From assembly GCA_023417885.1 (NCBI GenBank), contig JAEZED010000077.1, positions 1 through 12,281 of the forward strand: a DNA stretch of 12,281 nucleotides, written 5' to 3'. Positions 1-6,739 of this stretch are shown one piece after another; position 1 is the first letter of the stretch; each line of letters starts with the position of its first letter. The translations under genes were made by a program, and so were the position numbers. The DNA is from Planctomycetota bacterium (GTDB lineage: Bacteria; Planctomycetota; Phycisphaerae; Tepidisphaerales; Tepidisphaeraceae). Under the pieces are notes generated by a model. That model worked only from the letters and a program-made list of their open reading frames with translations. It was not told where the DNA came from and ran no database searches.

Positions 1-1971
1 CCGGTTTATCCGCGCATGATCCTGTCGTGGGGGTGGTACGAGCAGTCGCTGTGCGCGAATCCCGGCCCGGAGCAGGTGCGGCGCGAGTTCGAGCGGCTCC
101 GGAGTCTTGGCTACAACGGGGTGAAGCTTTGCCTCTGGGTCCCGCCGCGATACTACTTCGACATCGCCGACGAAACCGGCATGCTCCTCTGGCTGGAGCT
201 GCCGATGTGGATGCCGAAGATCACGCCCTTCTTCCTCCAGCAGACGCCGCCCGAGTACGAGCGGATCGTGCGGCAGGTGCGGCATCATCCGTCGCTCGTC
301 CTCTACACGCTCGGGTGCGAGCTGGACGCGAAGGTGCGGGCCGACTTCCTCGAGCCGCTCTACCGCCGGACGAAGGCGCTCATCGGCGACGCGCTGCTGC
401 GCGACAACAGCGGCAGCGGCGAAGCGTATGGCGGGCTGCTCAACGAGTTCGCCGAGTACTACGACTACCACTTTTACAGCGACATCCAGTTCTTCCGGCC
501 GCTGCTCGACGCGTTCGCCCCGCGCTGGCGCCCGCGGCAGCCGTTCCTGTTCGGGGAGTTCTGCGATAGCGACACCTGGCGCGACCTGCGCAAGCTCTAC
601 GCGACCGGTGGCGGCGAGCTTCCCTGGTGGGCGCGCGATGACGCCCATGAGAATCCAAAGGGCGCGCGCTGGCAGCATGACGTCAGCGTGGTCGAGCCGC
701 GCCTGCGCGAGCACGGCCTGTGGGATCGACAGGATGAGCTCGAACAGGTCTCCTACGAGCAGGCCCTGCTCCACCGGAAGTTCACGCTGGAGATGGTGCG
801 GACGTACGGCGAGATCTCCGGCTATGTCGTCACCGGGGAGCGCGACACGCCCATCAGCAAGGCGGGGATGTGGACGGGCGCGGCCGAGGGAGAGGAGCGC
901 CTGAAGTTCGACGCCGCCAGCTTCGCGGCGTTCAACAGTGATGTCGTCCTGGCGCTCGGGTGGGACAAGCGCCGCGCCTGGATCCACGGCGGGGATCGCA
1001 TCGCCCCGTGGGACACCTTCGGCTACGTCGCGGGAGAGACGGTGCGCGCCCACGTCATCGTCGCCAACCACGGCGCGGCCGCCGAGGGTGTGGAAGGAAC
1101 GTGGGGCGTGGAGTTGCCAGCGGACGGCGCTGCAAAGCGCATCGCCGCCGGCACGTTCGAGCAGGAAGCGTCCTTCGCCTCGGGCGCGGTGCGGGAGGTG
1201 ACGATCGCGGAGTTCGCTGTTCCGCAGGTCGATCGTCCCATATGCGCGACCCTGCATGTCGAGACTCGCCTCGGGGCGACGGGGGCGCGAAACCAATGGC
1301 CGCTCTGGTTCTTCCCCGGCCCGCCGGCGGATCTCCCGGTGGTGCATGTCTTCGACCCGGCCGGCCGGCTCGACGCGCTGGGACGCTGGCTCCGCACTGC
1401 AGGGACGCGCGAGGGTGGCGGATCGGCAGGCCCGGCACACGAGGCGGCGGGCATGGCGCGGATCGGCTTCGCAAGCGCGGCCTCCACCATCGCATCGTCG
1501 CGCCAAGCCTGCGCCAGCGCGCCGATCGTCGCGACCGAGTGGGACGATGAGCTGGCGCGGTTCGTCGAGGATGGCGGGCGCGCGATTCTCCTCCAGCCCG
1601 GCGGCGGTCCGCCGGGCCCGTTGCCGACGGCGCCGATGCCCTTCTGGCGGGAGGGGATCAAGCTGATCGAGCCGCACCCGGCGTGGGGCGACTTCCCGCA
1701 CGTGGGCTTCTGCGACCTCCAGTTCTTCGGCATGGCGACGGATTTCGCGCTCGACTCGGCGAAGCAGGCGAACGCCCGCCCCATCCTCCGCCGCGTGGAC
1801 GCCCGCACGGCGGCGGTGCACGACTATGCCGTGGAGCTCGGACTGGGCTCCGGCCGCCTCATCGTGACCACGCTCCGCTTCGAAGGCGGCCTCGGCGAAC
1901 AGCCGCTCGGCCTCTCGCGCAACACCTGCGCCGCCTACCTCCTGCGCTGCTGGGTGAGATACCTCCTGTAG
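1..1971 (+). CDS. Glycoside hydrolase family 2-type protein, 5' end outside window
   Basis: The frame is open from base 1, so the gene begins upstream; numbering here is from the Met at base 16. Residues about 1-200 look like the TIM barrel of GH2 enzymes (beta-galactosidase, beta-mannosidase or glucuronidase type): a stretch placing a Tyr-Asn-Gly-Val before a Pro-Pro-Arg-Tyr-Tyr, then DIADETGMLLWLELP, which matches the family's strand-3 pattern. The acid/base is probably E102 in TLGCELD and the nucleophile E181 in FLFGEF, giving a retaining mechanism. Unusually, the residue before E102 is Cys where clan GH-A has Asn. The C-terminal half (about 330-650) has beta-rich segments and a glutamine-amidotransferase-like piece (LARFVEDGGRAILLQPG) without visible catalytic residues. 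The substrate cannot be read from the sequence. The next gene starts 32 bases on. Confidence 0.8.
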   Translation, partial: PVYPRMILSWGWYEQSLCANPGPEQVRREFERLRSLGYNGVKLCLWVPPRYYFDIADETGMLLWLELPMWMPKITPFFLQQTPPEYERIVRQVRHHPSLVLYTLGCELDAKVRADFLEPLYRRTKALIGDALLRDNSGSGEAYGGLLNEFAEYYDYHFYSDIQFFRPLLDAFAPRWRPRQPFLFGEFCDSDTWRDLRKLYATGGGELPWWARDDAHENPKGARWQHDVSVVEPRLREHGLWDRQDELEQVSYEQALLHRKFTLEMVRTYGEISGYVVTGERDTPISKAGMWTGAAEGEERLKFDAASFAAFNSDVVLALGWDKRRAWIHGGDRIAPWDTFGYVAGETVRAHVIVANHGAAAEGVEGTWGVELPADGAAKRIAAGTFEQEASFASGAVREVTIAEFAVPQVDRPICATLHVETRLGATGARNQWPLWFFPGPPADLPVVHVFDPAGRLDALGRWLRTAGTREGGGSAGPAHEAAGMARIGFASAASTIASSRQACASAPIVATEWDDELARFVEDGGRAILLQPGGGPPGPLPTAPMPFWREGIKLIEPHPAWGDFPHVGFCDLQFFGMATDFALDSAKQANARPILRRVDARTAAVHDYAVELGLGSGRLIVTTLRFEGGLGEQPLGLSRNTCAAYLLRCWVRYLL

Positions 1972-1990
1972 CGTAGCCGAGTCAATCGCA

Positions 1991-2003
1991 TACGCTTCGG
2001 CCG
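1991..2003 (+). promoter_or_regulatory. Promoter -10 element (TACGCT) directly before GTG start
   Basis: TACGCT at 1991-1996 is followed by 7 bases and then the GTG at 2004. There is no Shine-Dalgarno sequence. Spacing puts transcription start at or near the start codon, as for leaderless mRNAs. No convincing -35 box is visible. Confidence 0.45.
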
Positions 2004-2876
2004 GTGTCGCGATTGCTCCTCTACAAGCCGGACGAGCTCGACCCGCTGCGCGAGCGCTATGTGAAGATCCTGCTTCACGCGGCGATCACCGGCGAGCCTC
2101 CGGCGCCCTCGCCGATGGATGCGGGGCTGGCGTTGTGCGACGTGCTCGCCGGACGCGAGCCGCGGGGGCCCGGTGGCGAGTGGCCGAATGTACACCAAAC
2201 GCTCCACCGGATGAGCCAGCACCAGCCGGTCGCGGCGCGGCTGTGGATCTACGCCAGGGCGATGGCGGGATGGATCGGCGACAACGACCTCGATCAAGGC
2301 GGGCGCGACCTGCTCTTCGCGGGCGGGAACCTGACCCTTCCGCACCCGCTTCACGACGAGGATGCCTGGGACACGCGCAACACCGAATACCTTCCGGCGA
2401 TGCTCTGGGAGTGGCTCTGGATGTTCCCGGTCCTGACCCGCGTGTCGCCGCAGAACGCGCTCAACGACGCAGGTGTCATGGGCAACGCCCGCCAGTTGGA
2501 TCGTCGGCAGCAGGCATCGGGCGCCCTGCTCCAGCAGCAGCCCGGCGACAGCCCGGATCGTTACTGGCTCAACGAACTCATCGCCCTTCACGCCCTGACC
2601 AGCTACGCGCTCATCAGCAACCAAACCTTCGCGATCGAGTCCGTGAAACGCGCCGCCCTTTTCCACCACTGCGAAACTCAGCCCGACCACGCCACGAGCC
2701 AGCCGTGGGGCATCCACGCCTTTCTGCTCGACGCGGAGACGATTCCCACCGCCGACCTCATGCTACTGGCGGCGGGCGTGAACCGGCCGGAGGGACTGGA
2801 TGCGGTCTCCCGCATCCTGCTGGCCGACGCGGCGGTCTGCCTGATGGCCAAGCCGTTTCGTGAACAGCGCTCATAG
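2004..2876 (+). CDS. Hypothetical protein, 290 aa
   Basis: I do not recognise a family. The protein is soluble, with no signal peptide or membrane helix, and is probably largely helical. Trp- and His-rich stretches stand out (WPNVHQTLHRMSQHQ near residue 65, LWEWLWMFPV near 135, LNELIALHALTSYALISNQ near 190). Base use fits coding DNA, with a strong G/C bias at third positions. The GTG start at 2004 is chosen because a TACGCT hexamer lies 7 bases upstream; there is no ribosome binding site. It lies between the glycoside hydrolase and the Trm112-like gene on the same strand, but its own promoter element suggests separate transcription. Function unknown. Confidence 0.75.
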   Translation: MSRLLLYKPDELDPLRERYVKILLHAAITGEPPAPSPMDAGLALCDVLAGREPRGPGGEWPNVHQTLHRMSQHQPVAARLWIYARAMAGWIGDNDLDQGGRDLLFAGGNLTLPHPLHDEDAWDTRNTEYLPAMLWEWLWMFPVLTRVSPQNALNDAGVMGNARQLDRRQQASGALLQQQPGDSPDRYWLNELIALHALTSYALISNQTFAIESVKRAALFHHCETQPDHATSQPWGIHAFLLDAETIPTADLMLLAAGVNRPEGLDAVSRILLADAAVCLMAKPFREQRS

Positions 2877-2913
2877 CCGCGGCACGGCGTGCCACTGGAG
2901 GCGTTCACGCCGA

Positions 2914-2925
2914 TACAATCCGCCC
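2914..2925 (+). promoter_or_regulatory. Promoter -10 element (TACAAT) directly before ATG start
   Basis: TACAAT at 2914-2919, one base from the TATAAT consensus, ends 6 bases before the ATG at 2926. A GGAGG at about 2896-2901 is too far upstream and precedes the -10, so it cannot serve as ribosome site. A leaderless transcript is the simplest reading. Confidence 0.55.
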
Positions 2926-3171
2926 ATGCCCAACGCCCCCGCCTCCAACGACATCGACCCCACCCTGCTCGAGATGCTGCGCTGCCCGCTGACGCTCAGC
3001 CGGCTTCGGCGCGAGGGGGATGAACTCGTCGCGGAGGTGGGCGGGCTGCGATACCCCGTGCGCGAAGGCATCCCGCAGATGCTCCCGGAAGAGGCGCGCC
3101 TGCCGGAGGGCGTGGCGTCGCTCGATGAGCTCAAAGTCCAGCTCAAGGAGCAGGGGAAGCTTCGGCCTTGA
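2926..3171 (+). CDS. Trm112 family protein
   Basis: An 81-residue protein resembling the Trm112/YcaR (UPF0434) family. The family core is clear: DPTLLEMLRCPLT near residues 10-22, then LRYPVREGIPQMLPEEARLP near 41-60. Eukaryotic and archaeal Trm112 proteins activate methyltransferases that modify tRNA, rRNA and release factors; the bacterial versions are poorly studied. The family normally has a CPxC pair for zinc; here only one Cys remains (RCPLT), so zinc binding is doubtful. The ATG at 2926 is preferred over an in-frame start at 2860 because TACAAT ends 6 bases before it and because the 22 extra residues would be unlike the family. It is followed 60 bases later by the DUF3891 gene. Confidence 0.85.
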   Translation: MPNAPASNDIDPTLLEMLRCPLTLSRLRREGDELVAEVGGLRYPVREGIPQMLPEEARLPEGVASLDELKVQLKEQGKLRP

Positions 3172-3218
3172 AGGTGTCCGCCGGCGCTTGAGTGTGTTAG
3201 CGGGCACGGGGCCATCGC

Positions 3219-3231
3219 TACACTCGGCCTC
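3219..3231 (+). promoter_or_regulatory. Promoter -10 element (TACACT) directly before ATG start
   Basis: TACACT at 3219-3224 ends 7 bases before the ATG at 3232, with no Shine-Dalgarno sequence. A weak -35 candidate (TTAGCG, 3197-3202) sits 16 bases upstream of the hexamer. Confidence 0.5.
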
Positions 3232-4095
3232 ATGATCCGCCGGCGAGTTGAGCTCGATCAGGGGAATGGTGAGTTCCGGCTGATCGCCCAGGATGATCAC
3301 GCCCGCCTCGCCGGCGAGATGGCGGCGCGCTTCGGCAACGCCCGCTTCGCCCCGCCTGTGCGCGGCGATCGCACGTTGCTCGGCGTCTCGATGCACGACG
3401 CCGGCTGGCCGCTGCACGACGACAGACCGCAACTGAACGACGAGGGCTTCCCCTCGGACGTCTTCGAGACACCAATCGAGCGGGGCGTGACGGTCTGGGA
3501 GGCGTCGGCGGCGCGGGCGGAGGCGGCTGATCCGTGGGCGGGGCTGCTCGTGAGCATCCACGTCCAACGGCTCGGCGGGCGGACGGATCGGGAGGTCGCC
3601 CGCCTTGGCAACCGTGACCGCTTTCTGCTGATCCGCTTCCGCAACGACCAGGCGCAGCGTCAGATGCGACTCCGGACGGCGCTCGACCTCCGGGTCGATC
3701 GCCCGCTGGATCATGGCCTGGCCCTGCCGACTGACGCCGAGGCCGCGGCCGACCCGGCGGAGCAGGCGCTGGCCTACGACTTCCGCCTCCTTCAGGCGAT
3801 GGACCTTCTGAGCCTGTGCGCCTGTTGCACCAATCCGCCGGCGGAGGAGATCGGCCCCCTGGCGGCGCGGCCGGGTGGGCGGGCGGTCCGCATCAGGGTC
3901 ACGCGGCCTTCCGACACGCGCCTCCTGGTTCATCCCTGGCCTTTCGCCGAGTCGGTGCTGATGCTGAGCGTCCCCTACACCGCCGTTCCCGCTCGCCCTT
4001 ATCGTGATCCCGCCGACCTTCATGCCGCGATCGATGCCGGGCGGCGTGGCAGCCTGGATGTGATCGTCGAACCCGTGCGCCGCCCCCTCGGCTGA
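3232..4095 (+). CDS. DUF3891 family protein
   Basis: A 287-residue soluble protein fitting DUF3891. The diagnostic stretch is LIAQDDHARLAGEMAARFG (from residue 17) followed by LLGVSMHDAGWPLHDD (49-64) and the Pro-rich QLNDEGFPSDVF segment. Residues H23, H55-D56, H110 and D191 fall in an order reminiscent of HD-superfamily metal sites, so a metal-dependent hydrolase is possible, but no reaction is established for the family. The second half (about 140-280) holds the DFRLLQAMDLLSLCACC segment and a beta-rich end. The ATG at 3232 is supported by TACACT 7 bases upstream. A 66-base gap separates it from the lipoprotein gene, which has its own promoter element. Confidence 0.8.
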   Translation: MIRRRVELDQGNGEFRLIAQDDHARLAGEMAARFGNARFAPPVRGDRTLLGVSMHDAGWPLHDDRPQLNDEGFPSDVFETPIERGVTVWEASAARAEAADPWAGLLVSIHVQRLGGRTDREVARLGNRDRFLLIRFRNDQAQRQMRLRTALDLRVDRPLDHGLALPTDAEAAADPAEQALAYDFRLLQAMDLLSLCACCTNPPAEEIGPLAARPGGRAVRIRVTRPSDTRLLVHPWPFAESVLMLSVPYTAVPARPYRDPADLHAAIDAGRRGSLDVIVEPVRRPLG

Positions 4096-4148
4096 GGCCA
4101 TGGCAGGGCTCCGGGAGGCGACCGGGCGCACGGCGTCGCATGCGCCGC

Positions 4149-4161
4149 TACGATGCCGGCG
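4149..4161 (+). promoter_or_regulatory. Promoter -10 element (TACGAT) directly before ATG start
   Basis: TACGAT at 4149-4154 ends 7 bases before the ATG at 4162. It overlaps the alternative in-frame ATG at 4153, which argues for 4162 as the true start. No Shine-Dalgarno sequence is present. Confidence 0.5.
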
Positions 4162-4653
4162 ATGCGCATCGCACTGCTCCTGCTGCTCGTGATCTCGTCC
4201 GCCGCCGCCGTCGGTTGCCAGGGGACGCGCCGGGAGACCTTCGAGGTAAGCGTGGTCAACGAGGCGGATGCGCCCGTGATCGCGTGGCTGACAAAGGACG
4301 GCCCGCCCGCGGAGGCGGGTTGGCTCACCCCGTCGCAGTGGCTGCAACTGAGCGAGGAGCGGTCGATTCCGTCGGACATCCCGCACCCGGGCCTGGAGAT
4401 CGCACCCGGCATGCGTGCTGACATTGGCCCGCACGAGGGGCGCCTGAGCGCTGAGACCTCAGCGGTACTGCTGATTTACTCCACGCCGGTGTCGCTGGAG
4501 GAGATGGCGGCCACCCCGCGGCGCACGTCGCTCATGGAGATCGTCTACCTCGTGCCGGGGCAGAACTTCATCGTCGTCCGTTCCGCAGCGCCGGTGCGGG
4601 CCGAACGTGTCAGCCGGCTGGAGCGCCGGCCGGCGGGAGGTGAGAGCCGATGA
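4162..4653 (+). CDS. Putative small lipoprotein, 163 aa
   Basis: The N-terminus is a typical lipoprotein signal: a short MR start, a hydrophobic run of Leu/Ile/Val/Ala over residues 3-16, then AVGC with the lipidated Cys at 19. The mature part (about 144 residues) opens with TFEVSVVNEADAPVIAWLTKDG, a beta-strand-like stretch, and has no motif I can assign. It should sit on the outer face of the cytoplasmic membrane or in the outer membrane. The start at 4162 is preferred to 4153 because the upstream ATG lies inside the TACGAT element. Its stop overlaps the start of the MogA/MoaB gene (ATGA), so the two are likely one transcript; a functional link between lipoprotein and cofactor synthesis is not obvious. 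Confidence 0.7.
   Translation: MRIALLLLLVISSAAAVGCQGTRRETFEVSVVNEADAPVIAWLTKDGPPAEAGWLTPSQWLQLSEERSIPSDIPHPGLEIAPGMRADIGPHEGRLSAETSAVLLIYSTPVSLEEMAATPRRTSLMEIVYLVPGQNFIVVRSAAPVRAERVSRLERRPAGGESR
4635..4640 (+). promoter_or_regulatory. Shine-Dalgarno site of the MogA/MoaB gene
   Basis: GGGAGG lies 9 bases before the ATG at 4650, inside the 3' end of the lipoprotein gene. It shows that this chromosome uses Shine-Dalgarno starts for operon-internal genes while promoter-proximal genes here lack them. Confidence 0.7.
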
Positions 4654-5165
4654 GCGCCGCCGAGCACGACAAGGCGTCCGCCGGCATCGTTGCGCGTTGT
4701 GCTGTCATCACCCTCAGCGACAGCCGGACGGCGGAGACGGACGCCAGCGGCGACCGGATCGTCTCGCTCCTCACGGTCGCCGGGCATGTCGTCGCCGAGC
4801 GGGCCCTCCTGCCCGACGAGCCGCGCGAGCTCGCCGCGGTGCTCGACCGGTGGCTCTACCGCGAGGACATCGACTGCCTCATCACCACCGGCGGGACGGG
4901 TGTCTCGTCGCGCGACCGCACGATCGCGGTGGTGCGCGAGCGCCTCGCGACGGAGCTGCCCGGCTTCGGGGAGATCTTCCGGCAGTTGAGCTTCGAGCAG
5001 GTCGGCCCTCCCGCCATGCTCTCCCGCGCCCTCGGTGGCGTGGGCGGTTGGCCCCACCCCGCGGCCCTGTTTGCCCTCCCGGGCAGCGTGAAGGCGGTGG
5101 AGCTGGCGACGGAGCGCCTCATCGTCCCGATCCTCCCCCACCTGCTCGCCCAACTGCGCAAGTAG
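4650..5165 (+). CDS. MogA/MoaB family molybdenum cofactor biosynthesis protein
   Basis: A 171-residue protein of usual length for the family, which acts in the late steps of molybdenum cofactor synthesis by adenylylating molybdopterin (MogA) or a related step (MoaB). Visible motifs: AVITLSDSRTAETDASGD (18-35) on the first strand and loop, LITTGGTGVSSRD (77-89), the molybdopterin-binding TTGGTG loop, PGFGEIFRQLSFEQVGPPAMLSRA (104-127), and ALPGSVKAV (142-150). All the family's conserved loops are present, so it is probably active. MogA and MoaB cannot be separated by eye. It starts inside the lipoprotein stop codon behind a good ribosome site, so translation is probably coupled. The stop is followed by a hairpin at 5173-5191. 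Confidence 0.9.
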   Translation: MSAAEHDKASAGIVARCAVITLSDSRTAETDASGDRIVSLLTVAGHVVAERALLPDEPRELAAVLDRWLYREDIDCLITTGGTGVSSRDRTIAVVRERLATELPGFGEIFRQLSFEQVGPPAMLSRALGGVGGWPHPAALFALPGSVKAVELATERLIVPILPHLLAQLRK

Positions 5166-5172
5166 CCGGCAT

Positions 5173-5191
5173 CGCGTTCCGCGGGAACGCG
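5173..5191 (+). terminator. Hairpin after the MogA/MoaB gene
   Basis: CGCGTTCC (5173-5180) and GGAACGCG (5184-5191) form a perfect 8-bp stem with a 3-base loop, 7 bases after the stop codon. There is no U-tract behind it, so termination by this hairpin alone is uncertain; it may simply protect the 3' end. Confidence 0.4.
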
Positions 5192-5249
5192 TCGCAGGAG
5201 GATGCCACCCAACGGGAACGAACCCGCCCCCCTGGCGTGCGTACCGATC

Positions 5250-5277
5250 TTGACACCCGTCGGGGAGCGTCTATCGT
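5250..5277 (+). promoter_or_regulatory. Promoter of tRNA-Glu
   Basis: A perfect -35 box TTGACA (5250-5255), a 16-base spacer and a -10 box TATCGT (5272-5277) lie 14 bases before the first base of the tRNA. This is the only place in the window with a consensus -35 and a plausible -10 together, as expected for a strongly expressed tRNA. Confidence 0.7.
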
Positions 5278-5291
5278 CTCCTCGCCACAAC

Positions 5292-5364
5292 GCCCCCATC
5301 GTCTAGTGGCCTAGGACACCGGGTTCTCAGTCCGGGAACAGGGGTTCGACTCCCCTTGGGGGTA
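5292..5364 (+). tRNA. tRNA-Glu (anticodon CTC)
   Basis: A full cloverleaf can be drawn. The acceptor strand GCCCCCA (5292-5298) pairs with TGGGGGT (5357-5363) with a G-U first pair, and A5364 is the discriminator. The D arm holds GTCTAGTGGCCTAGGAC; the anticodon stem CCGGG/TCCGG closes the 7-base loop TTCTCAG with anticodon CTC, which reads GAG. The T stem AGGGG/CCCCT closes TTCGACT. The 5' half matches the standard bacterial tRNA-Glu form. CCA is not encoded. The gene reads toward the integrase, whose 3' end overlaps it from 5311 on the opposite strand. The 3' half has been kept intact by the inserted element, so the tRNA should be functional. Confidence 0.95.
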
Positions 5365-6714
5365 CTCGCTCAGAACGCCCGAAACCGCGTTATCCCGCTG
5401 TTTCGGGCGTTTTCGTTGTCCGGCCTTGGTCGGTCGCTGTTCGTTCTTGTGCAGAACTGTTCCCGAATCGTGCTGCGCTTTCTGCTGCGCTTTCGGTTCA
5501 GGGGACAGGAGGGCCGCAGCCGATTCCGCGGCGAGCCAACGCTCGTCCTCGGTCGCATGCGTGTAGGTACCAAGGGTCAGGCCCGGCGTCTCGTGCCGCG
5601 CCAGCTGCTGCATGAGCTTGGGCGCCACCCCGGCACGGTGCAGATTCGTCACGTAGGTGTGCCGCAGCGCGTGGAAGTCAATCGAACCCTCGGCCGTCTC
5701 CAGCGCGATTCCCGCGGCCTTCGCGTCGGCGCGGAAGCGGCGCGACATCTTCGGGTACATGTTCGGGAACACGAGTGACCTGTCGCCCGAATCAAACTCG
5801 GCGAGCTTGCGCGCGAGCGTCTGGGCAAGGGAAGTGGGCAGAGGCTGGAGCGCCCCGCGCCGGTTCTTCGTCGCCTCGGGCGGCAGCAGGATCGCCGGCC
5901 GCTCCCCGTCCAGGCGGAGCCACGACCAGCGAAGCTGGCGCAGCTCGCCGGCGCGGAGGCCCGTGAGCACGGCCGTCTCGTAGAGCAGCGCTGCCTCCCC
6001 TGGGGAAAGCATTTCGACGCCGGGTGGCACCGTCCGCGCCGCCGTCGCCTCGAGCAGGGTCGCGATCTCGGCAGTGCTCAGCGCCCGCCGGCGCTTGGCC
6101 TTCGTCCCGCGCACCCCGCTGACCCCATCGAGGGCGTTGCCCCCGGTGCGTCCCTCGCGATCGGCCCAGGCCGCGAAGTGACGGAGCGCCGCCACGTAAT
6201 GGTTGATCGTCGTCGCGGAGAGCCGGCGCTTGGCGGCGCCGACGGTGCGGGCGCGGAGCAGCTCCACCAGCCGGGAGACCGCCGCCGGCGTGACCTGGCT
6301 GATCCGGTTCACGCGCAGCTCGCGGACCGCGTCCCGGATCCGGCCGATGGCGGTGTTCACGTACCCGTCGGTGTTGCCTTTAGCCGTGAGCTGGCGCTCG
6401 TAGTCGTCGATGTGGACGGAAATGTCCCGGCGGTCGCCGAGCTTGCGCGTCAGCTCGTCGATGCTCATCTGCCGGGCCTTGACCGCCTGGAGATCCTCCG
6501 ACACCTGGCGGGCGCGTTTCTTGGCCAGGGAGAGGCTCGTGCCGAGCCGCTCGACCGGGCGCTTGTTCCCGACGCGGTACTGGATCCGCCAGTACCACCC
6601 TTTCTTCCCCGGCACCGCGTAGAGCGACACGTAGGGGAAGGCCTCGTCCGGCTTCGGCCGGGGGCCGATGCGGGCGAGGAGTTCCGGGGGGATGGGTGTC
6701 TCGGGACGGGGCAT
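5311..6714 (-). CDS. Tyrosine recombinase / phage-type integrase
   Basis: A 467-residue integrase that would catalyse site-specific insertion and excision of the element. The N-terminal part (about 25-75) looks like an arm-binding domain (YWRIQYRVGNKRP), residues about 95-190 are the core-binding SAM-like domain, and 210-405 the catalytic domain. The catalytic set is complete: R254 in TGLRAGELRQLRW, K283 in ATKNRRG, H348 and R351 in HALRHTYVTNL, H374 in ARHETPG, and nucleophile Y384 in LGTYTH. The tail is about 65 residues longer than the catalytic fold needs, rich in Lys/Gln/Arg, and its last 17 residues (YPQGESNPCSRTENPVS) are encoded by the antisense strand of tRNA-Glu. The ATG at 6714 has no ribosome site and lies 25 bases after the AlpA stop, suggesting low translation or coupling. 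Confidence 0.95.
   Translation of the reverse strand: MPRPETPIPPELLARIGPRPKPDEAFPYVSLYAVPGKKGWYWRIQYRVGNKRPVERLGTSLSLAKKRARQVSEDLQAVKARQMSIDELTRKLGDRRDISVHIDDYERQLTAKGNTDGYVNTAIGRIRDAVRELRVNRISQVTPAAVSRLVELLRARTVGAAKRRLSATTINHYVAALRHFAAWADREGRTGGNALDGVSGVRGTKAKRRRALSTAEIATLLEATAARTVPPGVEMLSPGEAALLYETAVLTGLRAGELRQLRWSWLRLDGERPAILLPPEATKNRRGALQPLPTSLAQTLARKLAEFDSGDRSLVFPNMYPKMSRRFRADAKAAGIALETAEGSIDFHALRHTYVTNLHRAGVAPKLMQQLARHETPGLTLGTYTHATEDERWLAAESAAALLSPEPKAQQKAQHDSGTVLHKNEQRPTKAGQRKRPKQRDNAVSGVLSEYPQGESNPCSRTENPVS
5340..5364 (+). other. Candidate attL core (tRNA 3' end)
   Basis: The T arm and 3' acceptor strand of tRNA-Glu lie at the integrase-proximal junction, the usual crossover place for tyrosine integrases that use tRNA genes. 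The exact identity block cannot be set because the other copy is not in this window; the true core may be longer or shorter. Confidence 0.5.
5374..5413 (+). terminator. Intrinsic terminator behind tRNA-Glu, inside the integrase gene
   Basis: AACGCCCGAAAC (5374-5385) and GTTTCGGGCGTT (5400-5411) form a perfect 12-bp stem around a 14-base loop, followed on the + strand by TTCGTTGT. It starts 10 bases after the tRNA. There is no T-run on the other side, so it should stop + strand transcription only. It lies within the antisense integrase coding region. Confidence 0.75.
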
Positions 6715-6739
6715 GGGGTCGGGGGTTTCGGGGACGGGC

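Noticed and set aside
1023..1808. Minus-strand open frame within the glycoside hydrolase gene
   Set aside because: Shadow of the real gene; no domain and no start signal.
1935..2717. Minus-strand open frame opposite the 290-residue protein
   Set aside because: Arg/Val/Leu/Gly-rich shadow with no domain; the + strand frame has the better codon bias and a promoter element.
2860..2925. Upstream in-frame start for the Trm112-like gene
   Set aside because: It would overlap the end of the preceding gene and add 22 residues unlike the family; the ATG at 2926 has TACAAT 6 bases upstream.
2905..4434. Long minus-strand open frame of 509 codons
   Set aside because: It is antisense to the Trm112-like, DUF3891 and lipoprotein genes, is Arg/Pro/Gly-rich without any domain, and exists because G/C-rich coding DNA lacks stops on the opposite strand.
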